A DNA stretch of 64,000 nt from Galaxea fascicularis. Lineage: Eukaryota; Cnidaria; Anthozoa; Scleractinia; Euphylliidae. Each line of letters begins with the position of its first letter. The stretch's first letter is position 1. The stretch spans positions 8,695,502 to 8,759,501 of the forward strand of contig OX419339.1 of assembly GCA_948470475.1 (NCBI GenBank). The letters run 5' to 3'. The notes beneath the pieces are model-generated. The model had not been told where the DNA came from. It saw only the letters and a list, made by a program, of their open reading frames with translations, and made no database searches. The position numbers were made by a program, and so were the translations under genes. Positions 36,502 through 49,000 of the stretch are shown one piece after another.

Positions 36502-38956
36502 TGTGAAACTGAATATCAACAACTTTGCCTACAATTCATTAGCCGTCAGGCATAGTCCAGAGATTATGCAGGCACGCACTTACGCAAATGTTCAAAATAT
36601 AGTTTTGAAAATATATGCAGTGCCCTGCGAACCCAAATACGGTCATCATAACCATATATGGAACCGCAGGGTTGGGGGAGGGCGGACAAACACACTTACT
36701 GGCTTGCCTTTTTGTCTGTATTTCTGGATTTACAGTGAAGACAGTGAAAGCACCAGACACCATCAGTGTTATTCATATGCTAGCAACTGTTTTCAACGCC
36801 GACACACGAAAAACACCTTGACCACATTCTATCGATACCATGTAACACATTGACAAGATACAATACGAACGATACGCGCTGCTGACATGAGCTTTCTTGG
36901 AGATTTCCTACAAAACAAATACAAACACTAGAAGGCAGTCCAGGTAGTACTCAATACAATTATATGCTTCCCGGCCCCAAGACCTTCTTTTACAGTCAGC
37001 TCGCACGTCCCATTAGGCGATATTTTACTCCCATTCTAGAACAGATAGGACGTGACAGCGTGACACTTATTTAATTCGGAGAGCCGAGCTGTCAAGCTTC
37101 AAAATAACAGGTTAACCGATGAATTTAACGTTTGGCAAGTGATGTGTTATTAACAAAGAACTTTGTTAATTCTCACAAGGGGCCTGAAATTAACTTAATT
37201 CGCGGAGCAAATCTGCCACACCTCAAAGTTGCAGGTAGGATGAAAGTCTTTATACATCTTCGGGTAGCCACCCACAATGCATTTGATCGTACATAGCATT
37301 TGTGTGGCAGTTACTTTATTTGGGGTGTGGAGTTAGGTCCTTGCGCAGTATTGGGCAGGATGAACATGAAAACTGGCTCGCAATGTTACTCTTCAGCAAT
37401 CTAACTTCTCCGTGAGAAGCGCGAAGTCCTTACAAAACAGTGGCCATTCTCCTTCGCCTGCTGGTTCGAGCGTCACATGGGTTAACGAATGAACTTCGAG
37501 ATGGGAACCGGATGTTCACCCCCAAGGGACGCGCATAATTGCCACCACGCGCTGGGCATTAGGTACCCTACGAGCAGTTGGTTTCTCTTCGCTTCTCTAT
37601 CGGGAAGCGCAGAGAAACCAGCGGGGAAGGTATTGGGCGACCGGTCTTTTGCGTTTTTTGAATTCCCAGCCTATGATGATTTCCAGGAGGATCCGAGTTA
37701 TTGTGTGGTTTTTCTTGCTATCTCAAACTTCCCCACTTGAGCGAGATTTGTAAATGAACACCATTAATTAAAGCATTAAAATATTCTTGTTTACTGATCA
37801 TGTAATTCAGTAAGCGGCTATACCACCCATCACCTGGCCGCGTCAACAGAAAACGGATCAGATAGCTGCGTCTAATCACGCATTTTCATCTGCATTACCT
37901 CTTCTTTGAGGTGGAAACAATCACCTCTCGTGGTTGATTTTAACGTAACTTCGTACGTTCTTTAAAAGTAGTCAAGCCGAGATCCCAGGGAAGGGGGGAA
38001 TCCCCAATGAAAATGACGAGAGTGCCTGTCCAAAACTAATCTCAATAAACACAGACATAGCATCAGCGGCGGGCGTCTTGTTTAATGATGCAGGATACAG
38101 CGAGCATTTACATCAATCATCATAAAGAAAATACAGCAGTGAATAAACAAAAAAGCAAAGTTGAAAGAGATGCCTTCGAGTGGCTCTTGCATAACTTACA
38201 AAATGTGAAATAGCCTTGTAGCCCCTAGGGATTCATCAAAGTTCAAGCACGCTTAAGGTACGTCTACAGTTAACACGAATCATCCATAATAAACATACTC
38301 CAGTGTCATTAGCGAAACGTTACAAAATATATTGTTCAGTTCGATAACCTCGAGACACGGCGGGCCCCTAAAAGGTACCGTGTGAACTCTGTCCGCTGTC
38401 ATTTTAGGTTTTAGCACCCTAAGCGTTACCAATCCACCAATTTTTGGCCCCTAGCAAAAAGGTACAAGGAGCACTCCCGTCATTTATATAGGGGAGTACC
38501 CCCCGGGGTCCGAGACCTTGCAGGTTTAATCAGCCTGTTTCTAAATATGACAACTATTTCATTAAATGCAATTATGACAGTAAAACGATTTTCTAACACT
38601 ACAGTTGTCGTTCCTATTTTTTTTTTCGTTTCTACTTCTTTTTTCAAGTCCGATTTGCCTGTACCAGCAATATTCTGCAATGTCGCTGAACTTCTTGGGT
38701 GGACCGTTCGCAAAAGCCTTTGAAAATAGGCCAAAATGGCAGAGGAATGCGAGCAGTCTCTTTAAATATCTTAATGTGAAGATTAACTTGTAGATGTCAC
38801 TCACGACGGAGTAGCAGTTGAAAAAAGACGACCGGCTCCAGTCTAAAATGGCGTTACTTATACTCGTTCTCTTTCTCAGCCGTATCGCTCTGTATGATCT
38901 CACGTCCATTCACCCCGTGAGCTGCTCGTTTCTCCTTCCAAAATGGATTTCTTGCG
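36502..38956. other. Intergenic between the acyltransferase start and the RRM-GYF gene end
   Basis: It should hold the acyltransferase promoter (right of 36501) and the RRM-GYF 3' UTR (left of 38957). Short open frames here are not supported as genes. A repeat fragment (GGGGAGTACCCCCCGGGG) lies near 38490-38510. Confidence 0.5.
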
Positions 38957-41900
38957 TTAGGGAAACATCGAGAAATCGATCTCAGAAACATGAACAAACT
39001 CATTTCCCTGGGGTTCCCCTAAGGATGCAGCATCATCCTCCGAGTCACTTGAGTCCGAGTAGCTTTCATCCACCAGTCTACCCCTCTTGGAGTCAGTTTT
39101 GTTGTCAGGACTTTCTTTGGTTTGACCTTGCCGCACCCAGCACCCTGCATCAAAGTAACCCTACATGACAAGTCATAAAGAACAACGGATCAAAATGAAT
39201 CGGATAATATTCAGAAGGAAGCGAAACATTGGAACGACGTGATGCGGCCTTAAATCACAGGGGACCCACCGTAAGTAATTTCAAAGTATAATGAAATGTA
39301 CGGAGATAGAGCGGATTTCAATTGAGTGTCGAAAGTAATTCGCGTTTGCTTTGGTTTTGTTTTACTTCGCTCTGTGATTGGTTGACAAAACTCGCACCAC
39401 TTTCTCAGCCAATGAGAAGCAAAACCATTTCAATCACTGGTTGCACGCGCGCATTTTCCCGCGCTTGGCGCCAGTTGCATGTAATTACTTTAGTTTCTGA
39501 TTGGTTCGCTGAGCTGTCTTCGTCTCTTGTGATTGGTCACAGTAATTGCCTTGGTTTTGGTTGTACGACACTCAAATGAAAACCTCTCTAGAAACATACA
39601 AAACAAAAAAGGAAAAAAGAAAACATGTACTCACAGCTTTTGACCATTGCAACATCATGCTGGTCTCATAAGGCCCATATACCTTGGGAAAGAAATGTTA
39701 TTTTACCGACGTACAAAAGTACTGAACTAACGTTCTTAACACAAGGCACTAACTATCAAGATGGACAGTACATCACAATACAAACAGTCTCAGTAACAAA
39801 TAAAGATGAATGACAAAGATAAAACATGAATACCTCTCCTTCGACATCTTCAGTCCACTTGTATTCCCAGTACAGAGTCGGGTTACTGTCATCCACATTT
39901 TTCCTCTTCTTTTCTTCCTCTGAGTGATGTGTCTGTAAAAGGTATCTGTGAGATACAACACACACCCCCTCCTTCTCCCCTGTTCAAAGATGTTCATCCA
40001 GATTTCCATCACAGTGTTGCTCTGCTGGCAACTTTGATAAGAGGGGAAGAGGGGTGGGGGCGGAAAACCATGAATACATTATTAAAGCCCAAATGACGGT
40101 ACAGTGTCTCAAGTATATTTGCAATTGGTTGTAGTTTAAAAGGCCAGCTTCCACTTGTTCAAAGAGTAGATACCTCTCTCCAGCAGCTAAGTTGTTAGAC
40201 AGTGGTTAGAACATATCAGTTTCAATACATTTTATACACTGGATAGCAACTTATCTATTGTATAGAGATGTAGCCAGAGTACACCCAAATATGAAAAAAA
40301 GACAATTGAAAATTACTTGTTAGCAAATTTGTTTTTCAGCTGGAAATTTATTTACCCTTGGCAGTTTATTTAGCACAAAGGCTAGTGGGACCAAGCAATT
40401 ACATGAAACAAATAATTCAAATAAACATAACATGATAAGAATCCCAACTGGTGGGAGGCAGACCAGTTGGCTACTTAGAAGGACGACCAACCAGGCACTT
40501 ACCCAGAACAACACCAGCTAGTGGTCAGAGCGGGATTTGAACCTGGGTTACCACATTGAAATCCAGCGCCCTAGACCACTCGGCCATCCTGCCTCTGTTG
40601 CTGAACCAACAAAAGCCGTGATTTGTTTGTGTCTGTTACATGATAAATATCAACCAAAAATCCCGGAGAAAAGGTTCAAATCACAAGTAAGGTAAGTTCA
40701 CATGTACCTGTCGACGCTCAGCTGCTCTCACTGTAACATTTCTCTCGTCAATTTTCTATGAAAAATGAATAGGCCCCTTCTGAAACATGTAAATCCCAAG
40801 ATTGCAAAGCGATTTTGTTCACTGAGTCATACCAAAATAAAACTGTTGGTGTAAAATTTTGTTCTTGGTTTAAAACATTTTGAAACCATGTATGCTAATT
40901 CTGATTTCCATTGGTTATGGATTACAAAACAATTGAAATGGTTTCAAAATACATTGCCTCTAATAACATACAACAAAATTAAAATTAATTAAAAAAACGT
41001 TTATAGAGCACCATACTCCACTGATTGTCTATGGCACTTCACAATACTAAAACACTTAAATAAAAACGACAATTATTATTCAATACAATTAATATAATAA
41101 TGAAATTATAAGTCAAATTAATTCTTAAAAAGATAAGTCTTGTCTGTAAAGGTACTGAATTAACCTACCAACTGGTTGTATGCACACCATGATTTACACC
41201 TTGCAGCTACAAAAAAAAAAGTGATAAAAGTTAATTGACATGATAGTCTGCCATACACAAAAGCTGCAAATGCCCTTCTTGAACTAAACAAATTGGCAAG
41301 GTTGGGTGATGAAATCACTTCAATATTATTGTTTTTGGTTGTTCATTATGTCTCTAGTGGTTCTTTACTGTCCCACAGAATCAATTACGAAGAGTTGTGA
41401 GACGGTTTATCATCCTTATCCGAAAAGACTAGAGAGTCGAACCATTTGCAGGTGTTATTACACAGGAAGCACTTTCCACATAGTTATTTAAAGACCCTGA
41501 GTGCTGGTCTGGCTGGGGTTAAGCAAGGCCCTGAGGACAAAAACAAAGGAAAATGAAAGCTGTTTCTTTTGTTTTTGTGCTCTGAGCCCTGCTATCAAGC
41601 TGAATTTTGATATTTCGAAAGTAGTCTATCACTGGTCAGGGTTCTCAGTAGAAGCCGGCAACCAGCAAATTTCACCGCCTGTGCTGGCTATGAAATTTGC
41701 CTTTGTGTGCCTCCAGGCTGAAGTTTAGCCGCCTATGAGCATGTCTGGGCTGTCTGACAAAGAAACTACTGAGAACCCTGACTGGTTCTAGTGCTAAGAG
41801 TTTTGACTTAGCCACTGTTAATTAGCCAATGCTAATTATATATGACACAACAAATAATTTCAAGTTTTAATCAAAAGAGAGTAAAGTACAAGACAAATCC

Positions 41901-44900
41901 GGCATGATTTGTTACTTTTTAATGTGCATGAAAGACATTCTGCCACACAACAATTAAGAATTTAATAATTAAGAATAAAATAAAATAATGCAAGTCTTAC
42001 CTGAATCAGCTTCAGTGAATGTAATGAATGCAAATCCCTTTGAAGTACCAGTTTCATGGTCCTTTATAAGCTGAACATACAAAGGTGAAAATAAATTTAC
42101 ATACACAGCAAAAAATAACAAACAAAGAAATAACAAAAACAGGAAAATTTAAAATGAATGTTTCTACCTTAACAGCTTCAATTTCTCCAAAAGTGGAAAA
42201 GTACTCAGCAAGTTTTACTGCAAAAATCCCAACAAACTTTGTTTTAACGACTTATATTAAGTATTTCTAAAACACAATCAATGTCTAAAATGCAAACTCC
42301 AAAATAAGACTAATCAAATGCTTGAAATATCTTTGGGCGTGTTATTGTCACAAAAGAAAAATTCATGACCTATTTAAGAACAGAGTATCTTAACAGCTTG
42401 AGCAATGCTATAAGGTGTAATATTAAAAGGTTTTATAGCACACTAAAATTATTACTTTTGCTTCACACAGAGAATCTCTAGTCTCTATGCCATGATATCT
42501 TGTACATTTGGAATATAAATTATGTCAATAGAGTATAGTTACTTGCTATATTCTTCCACTAAGTCCTTCACCCAAACCATTTTTCTATCAACTGCAGTGA
42601 CTTATTTTATCATTCAGACAGACCTCTATACATGCACACATTTATAATAATAATAATAATTATAAATCCTAATGTTGCTAAAGGCGGATCTACACAGGCT
42701 AGTTAGCTACAGTATTAAAAGTGCTTTATAACCTGTAACAAAAAAAAATACCTTCTTTAGTCTTCCAGTCAAGATTTCCAACAAATATCTTTGCCTTTGG
42801 GTCATCTTAATTCACAAATAGAAATACAAATAATTACACTAAAACTAGTTTATTCTATTTAGTACATTGTATATGTTGTAGGTCAAAATGAATTTCAGTT
42901 TAACCCTTATTATTCATGGATCATGAATATTTAGAATCAACCAGGACTCTGCTGAATGCATTACATATAGTACTAATAACTACCAATGGATTGTACTGGA
43001 AAGCTGGCTTACTAACTTAGAACAGACACCACCGAATCTTTGCCTACAACTTCCTGCGCCTAGAAATGAGTTGTTGACGACATCAACAACCAGGGTTTTC
43101 AATAAGAATCAGGGTAGGTGGCAAAAGTTTAGGAGTACGTGGAGAAGGTACAACTTTGTTCCATGCTATTCACAACATTTGATGTAAGTTCTTAATCAAA
43201 GTAGGCGGCGAAATCATGCGAAGTAGACGGTGAGTTTTGCCGGCCGCTGGCCCTTATTGAAAACACTGAACAACAGACAAACAACAGACTGACTGACAAC
43301 AATACACATACAGACATTAGTCCAACAAAAGATGGATCAGATGCACCAATCACTGTTGAAAGTCTTCAGAGCCAATGTAAACTAGGCTTAACTGACAGTC
43401 GACCAATAACATCATGACTTGGTTGACCAATCACAACATCAACCAGATATTTATACCACCTAATGATGTTACACAAATCACTTGACTCTGATGATGACTT
43501 CCACTCAGGTTGTTGAAACATCAGTCAATGTCACCTTAAGTAGTCCATGGCATAACTACACTTACCCGCCCGATGGTACTTGACTTAGTTATGACAAAAA
43601 TTAATGTTGATGAGTACTTGACAACACTAAACAACCTATTTATGACCAACTTTTCATAATCCATATGTAGTCATATATTTAAATAATGAAATCTTTCAGA
43701 ATAAAAACAAAGCCAATAAATCCATTCAACACTATATGAAAAAATCATTTACCTGATGATAAGCGTCATCATTCTGCCAAATTCCAATGACATGTATGGT
43801 GGCCCACAACTGCTACAGCTGTTTTGCTTGTTTTTATAGATTTTTTTCCCTTAAAAATGGTTTTTCTCTCAGAAAATAAATAAACTTAAGTAAGGCCGAG
43901 TAAAGAAAAAAAAACATGTTTCTCGTCCCCGCCTGCTTCATTTTTTAGTGCTTCCTCTCTATTTTTATTATTTTTTATGAGCAAAAACCAACAGGCGTCA
44001 CTTTTACCTTGTACTTAGTTCTCCTCTGTCTCATACAAAGAAAACTCAAAATAGAGAGATGGCGTTTGTCCGCATCCTTATTCGAACTCAGGCTAAAATA
44101 CTAAAGACATGGTACACAAGGTCGGTAGTAGATAGGACAATCACCTTACAGGATTTATTCTGTAAGTTCGCATCCTTTGCACACACCAAAATAATGTAAA
44201 TTTTCACTGTTAACCCTTTATGTATATCAAAATTAAACAAACTTGTGTTTAATCAATATCTGATGTTTCATTTTATTAATATTTGGCCTAAGAGCTCCAA
44301 TGTATCCCTGGTGGAAGGTAATAATGTGTAAAGAAAACATGCAATAGGAAATAATAAATAAATAAAAAAAAACGCCCGCCCACTCTCTTTTTTATAGAAA
44401 TTGGATCTTGAGTCACTGGCCTTCCCTTTATTTAGGATGGACACTCACCTCAGATTTAAAAAAAACCAATGGCATTGCACTTAGACGTCGCAGAAAGTGA
44501 TAAGAAACAATAGAGTGAAGGTAGGAAGGCTTTATTTGGCTAGAATATAAATATTTCCACTGCAACTTGGTTCATTGGAATTCTATTTTAGTATATGATC
44601 TTCAGATGTCGCACACTACCCCTGGGCTGCCAGTGATGTCAGTTCCTCAACCGTGACATCAGTATCTGTATAGTGAATACCAAAATGGCGCATTTGTCAA
44701 TCAAGGGTTCGTAAGCTCCAAGCGTATTCACCAAAATCTCACTTCATAAAGTTTAGAATCTCATCTCTTTTAAGGCCTTGGCAAACATACTTTTCAAGCT
44801 CTTGCTTTAAGTGGAGATCTTCCATCCAACTCACATTGCATATTCTGACTGCCATTGCTAAATTTTGCAAAGCATGCTGGTCTATGGCAGCTCTGGGCCA

Positions 44901-45500
44901 AGGGAATTTTTAGTTTTGTTTTCAAAAGAAATGAGATGAAATTTATTTTGAATTTGCTTTCAATTTGATCTAGAACTGGTTTTAATTTTACTTTTATTAC
45001 ATTTTAAGTTAAATTTCATTGTAATTCTTGTTTTATTTTAAGTTAACTGTCGGTAAAGTTTGTGTTTATTTCTTTTTATATTAAATCAAACATCACTTAA
45101 GTTTATTTATTTTTTCAGAGTAAAACCACTTTTAAGGAAAAAATCTATAAAAAACAAGCAAAACAGCTATGGCAGTTGTGGGCAACCATAGACATGTACA
45201 GAACCCACAAAGTGCATTTCTTTGAATAAGGATTTTTTTCAATTTTGTTAGATTAATCTCTGTTCGTTTGTATAAACAGCTGTATTGAGAATCACATCTT
45301 TTATCTTTTCCTGACTCACATCTCCTTCTCCATTGCGGTGTTCCAGCATTCAGCGTTTCTGCAGAGTGCGACTGGGGATGAAGTGGTTTCGTGGTTGAGT
45401 CAGGGCGGTTCTTCTGCCATTCCTCGACCTTTCTCGGTTGTTCCCGGGGCCTTTTACTTCCACTTGCATTTGACTTATAGCTCCAGCCAAATGTGGCCAT
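38957..45500 (-). CDS. RRM + GYF (CD2BP2-like) domain protein, nine exons
   Basis: Exons, 5' to 3': 45500-45320, 42805-42752, 42217-42168, 42070-42001, 41206-41169, 40755-40708, 39932-39834, 39682-39635, 39160-38957. Every junction has GT-AG and matching phase: 792 nt, 263 residues. The start ATG at 45500 has G at -3 and +4 (GTAATGG). After a basic N-terminus comes an RRM (about 64-147) with RNP2 KIFVGNL and RNP1 KGFAFITF. A charged linker leads to a GYF domain (from about 163): YWEYKWTED, VYGPYETSMM, QWSKAGYF, CWVRQ, resembling the C-terminus of CD2BP2 (U5-52K), whose GYF domain binds proline-rich splicing proteins. A Ser/Asp-rich insert precedes the final strand, FVHVSEIDF, and the protein stops at MFP. 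An RNA-binding domain joined to a spliceosomal adaptor fold suggests a role in pre-mRNA processing (inferred). Confidence 0.88.
39307..39590. mobile_element. MITE with TA-bordered TIRs in an RRM-GYF intron
   Basis: TAGAGCGGATTTCAATTGAG at the left and its inverted, slightly diverged form at the right (CTCAAATGAAAACCTCTCTA). Repeated GATTGGTT/CCAATGAGA motifs fill the interior. I recall this family as abundant in coral genomes. Confidence 0.8.
40523..40594 (-). tRNA. tRNA-Leu-like sequence, probably a pseudogene or SINE head
   Basis: On the - strand it reads GGCAGGATGGCCGAGTGGTC, a CAA-containing anticodon region, then AGGTTCAAATCC (a B-box). The acceptor and T-arms are tRNA-like. However, the long variable arm of a leucine tRNA is absent and the anticodon stem pairs poorly, so I do not call a functional tRNA. 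It lies in an intron of the RRM-GYF gene. Confidence 0.4.
41637..41780. mobile_element. Short hAT-like MITE
   Basis: 144 bp with 15-bp inverted ends CAGGGTTCTCAGTAG and CTACTGAGAACCCTG. ACTGGT is repeated at both borders. CAGGG ends are common in hAT elements. Confidence 0.7.
43091..43268. mobile_element. Short hAT-like MITE, second family
   Basis: Ends CAGGGTTTTCAATAAG and CTTATTGAAAACACTG are inverted with one mismatch. AACAAC is present on both sides. It is related in plan and length to the element at 41637, with a different interior. Confidence 0.65.
43797..45190. mobile_element. 1.4-kb TIR transposon with exact 8-bp target duplication
   Basis: GACATGTA flanks the element at 43789-43796 and 45191-45198. 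Its ends are inverted for about 50 bp: GGCCCACAACTGC, then AGCTGTTTTGCTTG and TATAGATTTTTT, on the left, mirrored at 45130-45190. No transposase frame is evident, so it is non-autonomous or decayed. An 8-bp duplication fits hAT or P-type elements. It occupies much of the first intron of the RRM-GYF gene. Confidence 0.8.
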
Positions 45501-46043
45501 TACGGGCCCGAGCAAAGCGACTCTGATTCGTCAAATGATACATTTACAGCCTTTCCACTGTTGTTCGCCATGTTTGCTTTGAGTCCGTCTGTACAGCGGC
45601 CAGGTTCCATGAATATGCGCTTCGCATATGTGCAATGCTGACACTCTTGAAAACATCAAACGGATTCGGCTTGTTTACGTTTTCAGTGATTTATTTTGTT
45701 GGAAAAAAACACGTTTATATGTATGATTCTTTCGACTATTGGTGCTAAAGGACCGTCGTTAGTTAAACCTGGCCAAGATATTTTGGGTTTTAGCGTGATT
45801 ATCTGGGAATGAAAAGAACAACTTTACTTGGCGGCTCGACAATTCGAAGACCCTCGCGAAGAACACTCCCACGTTTTCCGCTTTCGTGGTAGATTTAGAT
45901 TATTATGGGAAGTGTGTACTCTTCATCGATTAATTCAAAGGCAAAATTCAACCTGTAATGATGTGAGCGATTGACATAATCAACTGAGAAGGCGTCAAAA
46001 AGTGGACTGAAGTGGTATATTATTTTGCTTTCAGCGATTCAGC
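45501..46043. promoter_or_regulatory. Shared divergent promoter region
   Basis: 543 bp separate the start codons of the RRM-GYF gene (- strand) and the PI3K (+ strand). Such spacing usually implies overlapping promoters. I see no TATA box placed for either gene. A pyrimidine-rich acceptor (TTTTGCTTTCAG, ending 46034) lies nine bases before the PI3K ATG, so a 5' UTR intron may lie in this interval. Confidence 0.55.
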
Positions 46044-49000
46044 ATGGAGAAAAAGATGGCGAATCTGGATAACCTAATGTCTTTCTCATCCGACGAAGAA
46101 GACAATGTATCTGTAAACTCGGAATTGTCTTGGCAAACGATTTTGTCGTCAGAACTCAACGTTGGCCCGAGCTGTCGTTCCGGAACTGAAAGCACGCGCT
46201 CATTGTCACCGGACTTCTTTATTTCGGACAGTCATCAGTTTAGCAACGGTCGCAGTGATAATAAATATTCCGTTCATCATGCTCAAGGTACTAAGTTGGA
46301 GCTACGGTCTCCGCAGTCAAGCTTTCCTTTCGATGGGGACCACTTAAGGTGGATCGGCTTCTCAAGTGACATTGGGACAGGTCCTGGCACTAATTTGTTT
46401 GATGAAGAGTTCAAATTGAGGAAGTCGCATTCTTCTGATGAGTTATCACCACCTAGGAGCCCAGTAAAAAGGCGAAATAATATTCCGCGATTTCCTCAAG
46501 GTGAATTTGCTAATTATCATGATGCCTTCAGGCCTCCTTTAGAGTTCAACTCTGATAGAGCAACCAATTACAGCTCTGAGGTACAACCAATTGCAGAAAC
46601 TCTGAAAAATACTGGCAGATCAACGTCTTACACCTCTAGTCTCTTTGTGACTTTAAACAATCAACATAGTGACTCAGGCATGCAAAATGCAAACCAGTCT
46701 TTTGCAAGCAATGCATCATTTGGTTCCGGGAGTGAGCACCCATATGGTTCGATAACTTTAAAGCTTAAAGGTGACTTATCAATAAGAGGGAGCAAAGAAG
46801 AAATTCTAGACTCAGACAAGTTGCCAACAGATGATCATGTCTTTCCAGTAGAAATAACTGAGAGTACTGACAAGTTTACAAGCAGCTCAAACATAAGACC
46901 ACTGAAAGTACAGCTGCCTGCTGAAGGAGGTGGTAGAAATTCTGTCAAGTCACAAAAGGAGACTGCTTCTCGCAGCAAATCTGTTCCTCCCCCTCGTCCA
47001 CCAGCCCCAAAGATGTCCAGTCGTCCTTTTTCTGCCTCATTTCCAGACAAGAAATCACCATGTGCATCATTGTCAAGTGATCGTAATGCCAAATTTCTTT
47101 TCTATGGAGATGGATTATTTGATGTTGCCAAAGAAAGGAATGAGGAGGCTACTGCTTTCAGTGTGGCAATGACAAAAATCAGATCAGAATTCCGCTGGGA
47201 TGATGAAACAAACCCTGGTCATGTGGTAAGTCCCACAATACCTTATGACTATGAGACATTTCCTCACCACACAGAGGCATGTATTGCTATCTATACTGAG
47301 GGGCAACAGGATACTCTGAAGTTCACCTTCAATGCTCACAGCCCTGTAAACAAAATCATTGAGCTGGTGTTGAGTTGTTTATCAGATGATAGTAAGCAAA
47401 TAGACTGGAGTTCAGCATCAGTGTTTGTGCTCAAAGTTTGTGGTCATTCTGAGTACCTTGAAGCAAATAGCATTTTAATTCAGTATGGGTATGTACAGGA
47501 ATGCATCAAATTTGGGCGTGAGATTGAACTTGTGCTCCTTCAAAGCTGGCAAATCTCCAGACAGCTGGTAAGAACGGAGGAAGATGACTTCGATGAGAGT
47601 GTACCAAGAAATTACAAGGAATTCTTTGATTGTCCCGTCAGCACTGCTATTTCTGAGTATGGGCTGACTTTGCTCTTGGAGGCATTTACTGATGAACTTG
47701 TGAAGCTGGTGGAAGAGATGTCAAACCAAAGCAACCCACGGTTTGAACCAAGCCGGGTCATCCAATCTGTGAAGGCAATCTGTGCAACCCTGGCTTCCTT
47801 GGAAACTGAACAAGTCATCAGTTCAGTTAAGATCTTGAAAGATCTTAAGAATGCTGTGGTTTCCGAAAGAGTGCTTCCTGACAAGTCGTTTGTCTATAAT
47901 GCCCTCTCAAAGTTGCAGTCAGCCGTTTTGCTGTTGATTGAAATGTACTGCGATGCCTTTGACACTACGTTTGTACCCACCAGGGTGGACAGACCTAAAC
48001 TGGCTGGATCTATAGAGGTTACTGCCATGACTGACAACTTTCGTGTCCATGTAGCCTTTGCCAATAGGCTGCCCCTTCATTGGAATCAGGACTTCGATAG
48101 CTTTGAAGTCCAGTGTGGTATTTACTATGGAGGGCGCTTGTCGTGTCCCATTGAGGTAACGCAACAGCGGAAGGTCTCCAGACATTTCTTTGATCAGCTG
48201 CGGTGGGATGAATGGCTACAATTCAGCATCCAGATACGCCAGCTGTCGCGGGAATCGCGACTCTGCCTCACCCTGTACGGGATTGTCCCGACTGGCAAGA
48301 GCAACACATTAAATGTGGCTAGGACCCCGCTTGGCTGGGTCGCAGCCCCTCTCTTCGACTACAAAGGTGTGCTAGCGTCTGGAACGCATCTTCTTGGACT
48401 GTGGCCGGATGATGCCGCAAACCCTGTTGGTACGTGCTCATCAAACCTTCTTCATCCCTCTAGTGTCATTCTACAGGTCGAATTTGAGTGCTATCTGGCC
48501 GACATCGTATTTCCGGATTTCGACAGCAACTGTTGGTCAGTTTACGATGAAACTGATCGCTGTGAGCCCCAAGCCTCAACGGCCGATGTCTACAAGCACA
48601 TTCTGGAGAAAGATCTTTTCAACGAATTAAAGCCAGATGAAAGTGAACTGTTGTGGGAGCACCGCCATTACTGCAAGTCAGTCCCCAAAGCGCTGCCACT
48701 CATCTTGTCTGCAGCGCCTTCCTGGGAGTACCAATACCTTCCGGTCATTTACAGCTTGTTAGCTTCGTGGGCGCCCTTGAAGCCAGTAGACGCTATGGAA
48801 TTGCTCAAGGTCAGCTTCCCAGATACCCGTGTGCGAGCTACAGCGGTGGAGTGGATGGAGGCCCTTGTAGATGACGAGTTGTGCGACTACCTTCCTCAGC
48901 TTGTCCAGGCCTTGAAGTATGAAATCTACCATGACTCTTCCTTGATTCGCTTCCTCGTTCGCCGAGCTCTCGGCAGCGTCCGTGTCATGCATTATCTATT

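Noticed and set aside
45501..45515. Upstream TTG start for the RRM-GYF protein
   Set aside because: It is not an ATG; the ATG at 45500 has good start context.
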